Positions 51,139-58,029 of a stretch of DNA of 64,000 nucleotides are shown here, in pieces. How positions within the stretch are numbered: position 1 is the stretch's first letter; the number at the start of each line of letters is the position of its first letter. Location of the stretch: contig NZ_JAGGJW010000022.1 of the NCBI RefSeq assembly GCF_017873175.1, forward strand, positions 1 through 64,000. Direction: 5' to 3'. A model generated the notes under the pieces. The model saw only the letters and a list, made by a program, of their open reading frames with translations. It was not told where the DNA came from and did no database searches. A program made the translations under genes and the position numbers. The stretch is from Neorhizobium petrolearium. Lineage in GTDB: Bacteria > Pseudomonadota > Alphaproteobacteria > Rhizobiales > Rhizobiaceae.

Positions 51139-52039
51139 CGGCCATTGCTCTCGCCATGGAGAGGAATCGCCTGAAGGCGGGATTGTCGTTGCTGGCGGAC
51201 CAGACCGCGGAGAAGGGAAGATCCTCGTTGCTGATCGGCCGGTAGGCCACACCTGGGAACCGTGCGACGGTCATCGCCTCGCTCACCAGCGTCAAACCCC
51301 GCCCGATCGCCACCAGCGGCAGGAGATTGTCCCGACCGACCGATTGCACCTGGATCTCGGGATGCTGGCCGAGCCCGGCCAGCTCCCGCACCAGATAGTC
51401 ATGGATCTCCTGACCCGGCGCCGCCTCAGTCACGATGAAGGGCTCATCCATCAAATCCTGCCAGGCGAGCTCGGAGCGAGCCGTGAGGTGGTGGTGATCC
51501 GGCAGCACCGCAAAGATCCGCTCCGACCACAACGCCGCGCGTTCGCAGGCCAGCCAATCCCTCGTCCCCGTGATGAAGGCGACGTCGAGGCGCAATTGCC
51601 GGATGGCCGCGACGTGCTCGTCGGGGTTGCCGTCGATCAGTTCGATCCGGACCGTGCCATGTCGTTCGCTGTAGTCACGCAGCAGGTCGGCCAGGAAGCC
51701 CGAGGCGATGGAAGAGTAGATGCCGATCCGGACGCGCCCGTTCTCGGATCGGCCCGCCGAGGCCACGTCATATGCACCTTCGCCGATGGTCCTGATGGCC
51801 TTGCGCGCTCGCCGCAGGAAGCGCTGTCCGGCATAGGTCGCCGATACGCCCCATGTATGCCGATGAAACAGGGACGCGCCGATTTGGTCCTCGAGGTCGG
51901 CGATGCATCGGCTGATTGCCGCCTGCGATCGCCCGAGGGCAGTTCCCGCCTTGCGGAAGCTGCCGTGCTCGGCCGCAGCCACGAAATAGCGGAGGTGGCG
52001 AAGTTCTATTGAATCGGGATACTTCGTCACCTCCCGCAT
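51071..52039 (-). CDS. LysR-family regulator at the end of the trb operon
   Basis: A 322-residue LysR regulator (LRYFVAAAEHGSFRKAGTAL, GRSQAAISRCIADLEDQIG). The start at 52039 has AGGAGGG upstream and is preferred over a much longer frame. It belongs to a different subfamily from the two cassette LysR proteins. Encoded convergently with DUF2274 and overlapping it by 68 bases. LysR genes are frequent here in related ICEs; the target is unknown. Confidence 0.9.
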   Translation of the reverse strand: MREVTKYPDSIELRHLRYFVAAAEHGSFRKAGTALGRSQAAISRCIADLEDQIGASLFHRHTWGVSATYAGQRFLRRARKAIRTIGEGAYDVASAGRSENGRVRIGIYSSIASGFLADLLRDYSERHGTVRIELIDGNPDEHVAAIRQLRLDVAFITGTRDWLACERAALWSERIFAVLPDHHHLTARSELAWQDLMDEPFIVTEAAPGQEIHDYLVRELAGLGQHPEIQVQSVGRDNLLPLVAIGRGLTLVSEAMTVARFPGVAYRPISNEDLPFSAVWSASNDNPAFRRFLSMARAMAVRLAPSTIAWSAELSQSPDLSR

Positions 52040-52244
52040 CACACACCCTCCTTGCACCATGACGGCTGGGCGATGGCCGAGCGAAGACAGCTCGGAGCCG
52101 CGTGGTCCGTTCGGAAGGCTCGCCGTCGCTGGCGCTTGGCGACCGGGAGCGCTGGGATCAAGGCGGCCATAGGAGTCCGGTCTCCGGTCAGGTGAGGCGA
52201 CCGGCCGGGGGAGACATGTTTGTGCTTCCACCGCCACATCGTTC

Positions 52245-53603
52245 CTACCCCTTTGGCCAGATTGGATGATGGTCATCGATGACAAAAGGGTGGGCGTGAC
52301 GGACCGGCCCATGGCGATGGCCGCGCTTCGCGTCGGCCTCGCCGGAGAGAGGCGGCGCATGATCGACCCCGGCTTCAAGCGGATGGCTGTGCTCGATTTC
52401 GTGGTGATCGTGCTCGATGATATCGGGATCATGTGCGGGCCAGAGTCGCACGGCAGCAATCGCGCCAGCCCCAGCCGCGATGGCCAGCACCGCGAAAGCC
52501 GTCGTCATCCCGAAACCTGCTCCGAGCCAACCCGCCAGCGGATAGGTCACGAGCCATCCAGCATGCGACAGCGCGAATTGCGCGGCGAAGAGCGACGGCC
52601 GATCCTCCGGGTGTGCGGAGCGACGCTGCAGGATTCCACCTGGCGTCATGACAGCGGAACCGGCGGCGCCCAGCAAGAACCAGAGAACCAGAATGGACCA
52701 CCAGCTCTGGTAAAACGCGGCAATCGCGAGCAACACCGGCAAAGCTACTGAGCCCGTGATCATGACGCTGCGCGGTGATCTGCCTTCGAGGAGTTTGAGC
52801 AAGGCGAAGGCGACGACCATGGAACCCGCCCCATAAGTAGCAAAGAACCATGCAACATCGCCTTCCGTGCCCCCGAAGCCTGCGCGAACGATGACCACCG
52901 TGTTCACGATCACCATCGCGCCCGCCGCCGACGAGGCAAAGCTGAGGGCTAGCAACCCGCGCAGGCGCGGCGTCGCGAAATAGATCCGGCTTCCGCGTGT
53001 CAGCCGTTCAAGGAAGGGGCGCTGCACCGTCTTGGCGACCGGCAGGGCGACCGAAAGGACCAGCAGGCCCGAGGCGATGAAGCCGATGGCATTGCCGAGG
53101 AACAGCCAATGAAAGCTGATGAGCGTGAGCAGAAGGGCGGCCAGCAGTGGGCTGAGCAGGGATTCGAGTTCATAGGCCAGCCGCGACATGGAAAGCGCGG
53201 CGGTATATTCCTTTTCGTCGGGAAGAACGTCGGGAATGGTCGCCTGGAAAGTCGGCGTGAAGGCAGCCGAACAGGACTGGAACAGGAAGACCAGCGCATA
53301 GATTTGCCAGACCTCCGTGACGAACGGCAGTAGCAGCACCATACCGGCACGCAGGACATTGAGCGTCACCAAAAAGGCGCGGCGCGGCACCCGGCCCGCC
53401 AACGCGCCCGCGAAGGGCGAGACGCCGACATAGGCGATCATTTTGACGGCGAGGGAGATGCCCAGCACTTGACCGGCGTCGGTGCCAGCCAGATCATAGG
53501 CGAGGAGGCCGAGGGCGACCGTGGTGAGACCCGTGCCGATCAGGGAAAGGACCTGCGCGGCGAAGAGATTACGATATGTCCGGTTGACGAGGATCGAAAC
53601 CAT
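52245..53603 (-). CDS. MFS exporter with His-rich C-terminal tail
   Basis: A 452-residue major facilitator. After the last helix comes a cytoplasmic tail of about 60 residues with clustered His (EHDHHEIEHSH, KRGHRHG, RHAHPF, DDHH), as in nickel/cobalt or copper exporters. ATG 53603 follows AGGATCGCC. It lies seven bases downstream of a 43-codon gene and is transcribed from a CueR-type promoter (53785-53812), so it should respond to copper-like ions. The ion itself is inferred. Confidence 0.87.
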   Translation of the reverse strand: MVSILVNRTYRNLFAAQVLSLIGTGLTTVALGLLAYDLAGTDAGQVLGISLAVKMIAYVGVSPFAGALAGRVPRRAFLVTLNVLRAGMVLLLPFVTEVWQIYALVFLFQSCSAAFTPTFQATIPDVLPDEKEYTAALSMSRLAYELESLLSPLLAALLLTLISFHWLFLGNAIGFIASGLLVLSVALPVAKTVQRPFLERLTRGSRIYFATPRLRGLLALSFASSAAGAMVIVNTVVIVRAGFGGTEGDVAWFFATYGAGSMVVAFALLKLLEGRSPRSVMITGSVALPVLLAIAAFYQSWWSILVLWFLLGAAGSAVMTPGGILQRRSAHPEDRPSLFAAQFALSHAGWLVTYPLAGWLGAGFGMTTAFAVLAIAAGAGAIAAVRLWPAHDPDIIEHDHHEIEHSHPLEAGVDHAPPLSGEADAKRGHRHGPVRHAHPFVIDDHHPIWPKG

Positions 53604-53610
53604 GGCGATC

Positions 53611-53742
53611 CTATTGGCTGGTGAAAAATTCGCGCTCGGCCGGCCCAAATTGGACCGCGTCGAAGCGCACGCAGGTCGTGCCTTCGACCGGCGGGCCGGA
53701 TTTCGTTTCAACCGACAAGTTGTTCTTCACCAAAGCGTGCAT
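53611..53742 (-). CDS. 43-residue peptide ahead of the MFS exporter
   Basis: A small gene with an excellent AAGGAGA ribosome site six bases before ATG 53742, ending in TAG at 53611. The product starts MHALVKNNLSVETKSGPP, has a single Cys (GTTCVRFDAVQFGPAE) and ends FFTSQ. It is the first gene after a CueR-type promoter and is closely coupled to the MFS gene. Not recognised; it could be a metal-binding peptide or a translated leader. Confidence 0.72.
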   Translation of the reverse strand: MHALVKNNLSVETKSGPPVEGTTCVRFDAVQFGPAEREFFTSQ

Positions 53743-53784
53743 TACCGTCTCCTTACCTTCGTCAATCGGGCCTCAGACAGAACT

Positions 53785-53812
53785 GTGCGGTCTCCAATGG
53801 TTGGAAGGTCAA
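53785..53812 (-). promoter_or_regulatory. CueR-type promoter of the MFS operon
   Basis: On the minus strand TTGACC is followed by TTCCAACCATTGGAGACCG and CACAGT, that is a -35, a 19-base spacer with the MerR-family dyad, and a weak -10. It matches the copA, copZ and RND promoters in nearly all positions. Confidence 0.8.
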
Positions 53813-53992
53813 GACCCGATTTCATCTGATTCCCGGCAAGCCGACCCAAGCTCGCGCGCCGGACTGAACGCGGCGAGTTCAATCTTCGTAGTACGGCTCA
53901 GACACGAAGCGAGGCGATGAGTTAGCCGTGCGGAGCCAAGGACGCAGGTGCCGAATTCACATCGTGTTTCGGATGGCTCCGCTGATTTCTAC

Positions 53993-54307
53993 CTAGTCAT
54001 CAGCATGGTCTTCGTGGATATGGAACGCCATGTCGATCAGCATGTCGCTTACATGGCTGTCCGCCACTTCGTAGAAGACCTGCTTTGACCGACGCTCCCC
54101 TCTGACGAGCCTTGCACCTCTGAGCAGCCGCAAATGATGGCTGACCAACGTCTGCGATAGCTCCAGATTCTCAACAATCTCGCCAACAGACCTTGGACCT
54201 GGCAGGCAAAAGAGCAGAATTCTCAGTCTTGTGGGATCGCCCAGCAGGCGGAAAGTCTCTGCCAATACGGTTACGTCGTGCTGCGTCAAGGATGGGGCTT
54301 GTTTCAA
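53993..54307 (-). CDS. ArsR/SmtB-family metal sensor
   Basis: A 104-residue winged-helix repressor (LRILLFCLPGPRSVGEIVEN, LELSQTLVSHHLRLLRGARL). The last helix has D and H residues (SHVSDMLIDMAFHIHEDHADD in outline) that fit the alpha-5 metal site of zinc/cobalt sensors such as CzrA. The alpha-3 Cys motif is absent. The start is a TTG with AGGAG eight bases upstream, directly after the CDF stop, so the two form an operon. Confidence 0.88.
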   Translation of the reverse strand: MKQAPSLTQHDVTVLAETFRLLGDPTRLRILLFCLPGPRSVGEIVENLELSQTLVSHHLRLLRGARLVRGERRSKQVFYEVADSHVSDMLIDMAFHIHEDHADD

Positions 54308-54321
54308 TGCTCATGCTCCTG

Positions 54322-55335
54322 TTAGGCGTGGACGTGCTCATGGCCATTGTCATGGTCGTGTCCATCCCCATGCGCGTGGCCCGTCGGGACAGGGAATTGG
54401 GACAGGCTGCATGCTTCCGCTTCGTCATTCCAGTCGATAGCGATAGTCGCATGTTCGATCGTAAACTGTGACTTCAGTTCATTCTCGACTCCGCGCACGA
54501 CAGAGCGAGCATCGACATCGGCAGCCGGTCGCACATGCATCGTGGCCAAGGTCCGCCCGGAGGTGATCGACCAGACATGGATGTGGCTAACGGACGCCAC
54601 GCCAGGGATATTTTCGACGAGATGACGTTCAATCTTTTCCGGCGTCGCGTTGTCGGGCGCACCTTCGAGCAGGATATGGATCGACTTGCCAAGAAGGCCC
54701 CAGGCGCTGCGCAGGATCAGCAGGGAGACAACCACCGACAGGATGGGATCGATCGGGGTCCAACCCGTGTAAGAGATCACAATGGCTGCTGAAACCGCAC
54801 CCACGGAACCGAGCAGGTCACCCATGACATGAAGGGCGGCGCCCTTGATGTTGACGTGCTCGCTATCGCCGCGCGTCAGAATCCAGAACACCAGGATATT
54901 GATGAGAAGGCCGGCGATGGCAACGCCGAGCATCGGTCCCGCCAAGATCACGTGCGGTTCCTGGAAGCGCTGCCAAGCTTCATAGACAATCCAGACGACG
55001 ATCGCGAACAGCGTGATCGCATTGATGAAACCGGCAAGGACCTCGAAACGCAGATAACCGAAGGTTCGCTTGGGGTCGGCCGCACGCCGTCCGAACCGAA
55101 AGGCCGCATAGGCTAGCGCCAGCGCAGCCGCGTCGCTCAACATATGTCCGGCGTCGGCCAGCAGCGCCAGCGATCCAGAGATCAGACCGCCGATCACCTC
55201 CACGATCATGAACGTGAAGATCAGGAAAAACGAGAGAAGAACCTTGCGCTCATTATCGCTCGTGACGGTCGGCGCATGGGAGTGATCGTGGGAATGGTCA
55301 TCGTGAGAATGACCATGGCTGAGTGAATGGGACAT
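54322..55335 (-). CDS. Cation diffusion facilitator (Zn/Co/Cd efflux)
   Basis: A CDF transporter of about 337 residues. His-rich N-terminal (HGHSHDDHSHDHSH) and C-terminal (GHAHGDGHDHDNGHEHVHA) stretches flank six helices with ADAGHMLSDAAALALA, HVMGDLLGSV and the cytoplasmic domain HIHVWSITSGRTLATMHV. Starts at 55365 (GTG) and 55347 would overlap or lie close to the operator, so ATG 55335 is preferred; 55347 is possible. Exports divalent ions. Confidence 0.93.
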   Translation of the reverse strand: MSHSLSHGHSHDDHSHDHSHAPTVTSDNERKVLLSFFLIFTFMIVEVIGGLISGSLALLADAGHMLSDAAALALAYAAFRFGRRAADPKRTFGYLRFEVLAGFINAITLFAIVVWIVYEAWQRFQEPHVILAGPMLGVAIAGLLINILVFWILTRGDSEHVNIKGAALHVMGDLLGSVGAVSAAIVISYTGWTPIDPILSVVVSLLILRSAWGLLGKSIHILLEGAPDNATPEKIERHLVENIPGVASVSHIHVWSITSGRTLATMHVRPAADVDARSVVRGVENELKSQFTIEHATIAIDWNDEAEACSLSQFPVPTGHAHGDGHDHDNGHEHVHA

Positions 55336-55365
55336 TTCAGGGCTCATCCGTTTGACATATAACAC

Positions 55366-55395
55366 ATGAATAGGTGTTCATATGTTGTATGTCAA
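55366..55395 (-). promoter_or_regulatory. Promoter and ArsR operator of the CDF-arsR operon
   Basis: Read on the minus strand: TTGACA (55390-55395), a 17-base spacer, then TATTCA (55367-55372). The dyad ATGAATAGGTGTTCAT (55366-55381) covers the -10 and half the spacer, the usual design for SmtB/CzrA repression. Confidence 0.82.
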
Positions 55396-55485
55396 CCACC
55401 CCGCTAGCAATCCGCCCCAGCGGGCAGGGTCTACGCCGGGGTAGCGGGTCACCGTATCGCGCCGGTAGGCTTGATCACGGTCCGG

Positions 55486-55789
55486 TCAATGGACCGGGAT
55501 GGGGTCGGGGGAAACCTGTCCGCTGCTGGCATTGACCAGCACCGCCGCAATGACCGCCGCAATCACGAGGGCAGCTCCAGCGCCCATAAGCGCAAGACCA
55601 TAGCCGAAGATCAGTGCGTCACTGGCAGATCTCTCCACATCGCCACCGCCGGCCTCGCGCGCGATAGAGCGCACCGAGTGCATCCGGCAACCTGCTCGCC
55701 GTGACCGAGATGGAAATGGTCGAAAGGACGGCCAGTCCCAACGCAACGCCGACTTGCTGCGAAGCGTTGAAGAGTACCGAAGCAATACC
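55486..55789 (-). pseudogene. Remnant of a DHA2-type MFS exporter
   Basis: A minus-strand fragment reads GIASVLFNASQQVGVALGLA, then LSTISISVTASRLPDAL. After a frame shift near 55665 it continues SDALIFGYGLALMGAGAALV and ends at 55486. This is the C-terminal part of an EmrB/QacA-like 14-helix exporter without its N-terminal 350 or so residues. Confidence 0.7.
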
Positions 55790-55934
55790 AGGAGGGGGGT
55801 CCGGCCGCCGCTGAGGTTCGATGTCCGCCGCCTCCGCATTGTGATCCGCGACGCATCGGTAGTTGTTGACCTGCGTAGTCGGCAATGGCCCGTCCCGTTT
55901 CTGGCTCATCCATCCTTGGATCTCACTGGACAGA

Positions 55935-56147
55935 TCATATCTTAATGACGTGCTGGCATTCTCTCCGAGGCGCGGGAAGCTTACCGATAGCCAGATAAGC
56001 TTCAGACAGTGGCTTGTGAGAAACTGCGGCACCAGTCTCTCGCGCATCAATCAGTTCAAGGGTCTGCAAAAGCTTCTCGGCAACTTCCATGTCGCCGTCG
56101 GAACAGGCCCGTTTGAACAGGTGCAGGATTTCGCGGGCGAGGATCAT
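55935..56147 (-). CDS. Small helical protein downstream of cueR
   Basis: A 70-residue helical protein (MILAREILHLFKRACSDGDM, EVAEKLLQTLELIDARETG) with two Cys. ATG 56147 lies two bases after the cueR stop, with GGAG upstream, so it ends the copA operon. Not recognised. Confidence 0.65.
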   Translation of the reverse strand: MILAREILHLFKRACSDGDMEVAEKLLQTLELIDARETGAAVSHKPLSEAYLAIGKLPAPRRECQHVIKI

Positions 56148-56149
56148 AG

Positions 56150-56662
56150 CTACTGCTCCCTGGCGCCATAGCTGCTTCTTTTTGCCTGTGCCGAAACAAC
56201 GGGCCCGAGGTGCTCGAACTTGTTACCCGTCGCTCCAGAACGACGGCGAGTCTTGGGCGTCCTGTCCGACTTACCATCCGCCGAGAGTTCGTCGATGATC
56301 GGGCAGTCCGGTCGGGCATTACCCCGACAGTTTTCGGCCAGATGCTTGAGCGTCATGCTCATCTCCTGGAGTTCGCGTGCCTTCCGCTCAAGCTCTTCGA
56401 CATGCTCAAGTGCAACACGCTTGACGTCAGCGCTCGCACGGCTTCGATCTCGCCACAGGGCGAGCAATTCGGACATTTTCTCGACCGAGAAGCCGAGATC
56501 GCGCGCATGCCTGATGAAGCGCAATGTATGCACATCCTTTTCGGAGTAGTCGCGATAGCCGCTATCTGTTCGGGATGCCTCCGGGATCAATCCAATCGAT
56601 TCGTAGTAGCGGATCATCTTGGTCGAAACGCCCGATGCCGCCGCAGCCTTGCCGATATTCAT
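56150..56662 (-). CDS. cueR: CueR-type copper-responsive MerR regulator
   Basis: A 170-residue MerR regulator starting MNIGKAAAASGVSTKMIRYY. The sensor loop C-RGNARPD-C has two Cys separated by seven residues, the copper-binding signature of CueR/HmrR. It should activate the four 28-bp promoters in this region. It is the fourth gene of the copA operon, so it amplifies its own synthesis. ATG 56665 is an equal alternative. The C-terminal tail is longer than in E. coli CueR. Confidence 0.92.
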   Translation of the reverse strand: MNIGKAAAASGVSTKMIRYYESIGLIPEASRTDSGYRDYSEKDVHTLRFIRHARDLGFSVEKMSELLALWRDRSRASADVKRVALEHVEELERKARELQEMSMTLKHLAENCRGNARPDCPIIDELSADGKSDRTPKTRRRSGATGNKFEHLGPVVSAQAKRSSYGAREQ

Positions 56663-56684
56663 CATCCTGTCCTTTCGGTAGGTT

Positions 56685-57701
56685 TTATGTGGTCGTTTCT
56701 TCGGGCGTAAAAAACACGTCCGCATGCATGTCCTCGCTCCGCAGGCCCAGTTCGCGAAACATGACGCCGGCAGCGTCAATCATGGCGGGCGGTCCCGCCA
56801 TATATGCCTTCCAGCCATCGAGATCCTGAATGTCACTTACGATCGCATCCGTTACCAGGCCGGTTCGGAAGTGATCGGATCGGCTCACCTCCGAGAGCAC
56901 GGGAATGAACTGGAGATTGTCGTAGGTGCTCGCCAGAAGACTGAAATGTTCGACCAAATAGAGATCGCGTTCCGTCCGCGCCCCAAAATAGAGATGGATC
57001 GGCTGACGCAGGCCGCTTGCCAGCGCCATTTCGACAATCGACTTGATCGGAGCGAGACCCGACCCGCCGGCGACTGCGAGAATTGGACCGGTATGCTGTT
57101 CGCGCAGAAATGAACTGCCGAGCGGCCCGCGAACCGACACCTCGTCACCAACTTTGAGTGACCTGGCGACGTGTTCGCTCGTGGCTCCACCGGGCACATG
57201 CCTTATATGGAATTCGAGATGGGGCCGGCCTGGCTGGTTCGCCATTGAATAGTCGCGCGCCGGCGCACCGGCAAACGTTACCTGCGCATACTGACCTGCC
57301 CTGAAGGCGACGGTCTCCCCCGCTTCAATCTCCAGCCTGATCTGGCGGATGTCGTGGGTTGCGTCATCGATGGCGACAACGCGGGTCCGATAGGTGCGAA
57401 CGGGAAGATCAAGCTCCTCCTCATCCTCATCGAGCCACGCCACCGTACAGTCCGTGAGCGGTCGCGCCCGGCACGCCAGGATCAAGCGCTGGTTTCGCTC
57501 TTCATCCGTCAGGGAAAACCGCGTGTGCGGCAGGAGGTCGACCTCGCCACTGAGCAGTCGGGACTTACATGAGCCGCAGCGGCCCGAGCGGCATCCATGA
57601 GGATATGCGATCCCTTCCTCCAGCGCCGTCTCGAGAATGGTGCGGCCAGCCGGTACGGTGATGGTGCGCGCTGCCTGCCGAATCTCGATCTGTCTTGCCA
57701 T
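56685..57701 (-). CDS. 2Fe-2S ferredoxin-type NAD(P)H reductase
   Basis: A 338-residue three-domain reductase: plant-type 2Fe-2S domain with CRSGRCGSC and a later C in ILACRARPL; FAD domain with ARDYSMAN; and NAD(P) domain with LAVAGGSGLAPIKSIVE and GPPAMIDAA. It resembles reductase components of aromatic oxygenases, but no oxygenase is nearby. Lying in the copA operon with a glutaredoxin, it probably handles electrons for copper redox or repair; that is inference. Confidence 0.9.
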   Translation of the reverse strand: MARQIEIRQAARTITVPAGRTILETALEEGIAYPHGCRSGRCGSCKSRLLSGEVDLLPHTRFSLTDEERNQRLILACRARPLTDCTVAWLDEDEEELDLPVRTYRTRVVAIDDATHDIRQIRLEIEAGETVAFRAGQYAQVTFAGAPARDYSMANQPGRPHLEFHIRHVPGGATSEHVARSLKVGDEVSVRGPLGSSFLREQHTGPILAVAGGSGLAPIKSIVEMALASGLRQPIHLYFGARTERDLYLVEHFSLLASTYDNLQFIPVLSEVSRSDHFRTGLVTDAIVSDIQDLDGWKAYMAGPPAMIDAAGVMFRELGLRSEDMHADVFFTPEETTT

Positions 57702-57712
57702 GGCAATCTCCC

Positions 57713-57976
57713 TCAGGCAGTGCCCAATGACAGGGCTTCTGCCAGGCGAGGCTTCTGGTCGGCAAAGGTTCCGTAGAAGACCTGTTCGTTGACGATCGTG
57801 ATCGGGGCGACACGCACACCGGTGCGCGCCTTCGCCTCTTCGGCTATCTGGGGATCTGACAGATCCCGCTCTTCATATGGAACTCGCTGGTCTGCAAGCC
57901 ACCGCTTGACAGCATGGCAGTCGGGGCAGGTTGGCGTTGTGTAAAGCACCACCGATGGGCTCTTCGTATTGGTCAT
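57713..57976 (-). CDS. Glutaredoxin-like protein
   Basis: An 87-residue thioredoxin-fold protein with active site CPDC (TTPTCPDCHAVKRWLADQRV) and the cis-Pro of VRVAPITIV. NrdH/Grx-like in length. It sits between copA and the 2Fe-2S reductase, 11 bases from the latter. It may reduce disulfides or carry copper under metal stress. Confidence 0.88.
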   Translation of the reverse strand: MTNTKSPSVVLYTTPTCPDCHAVKRWLADQRVPYEERDLSDPQIAEEAKARTGVRVAPITIVNEQVFYGTFADQKPRLAEALSLGTA

Positions 57977-58029
57977 CGTCCATTCCTTTCTTCATATCTG
58001 GCGAGCCTGCCGGAGCAGACCCGCATGTC

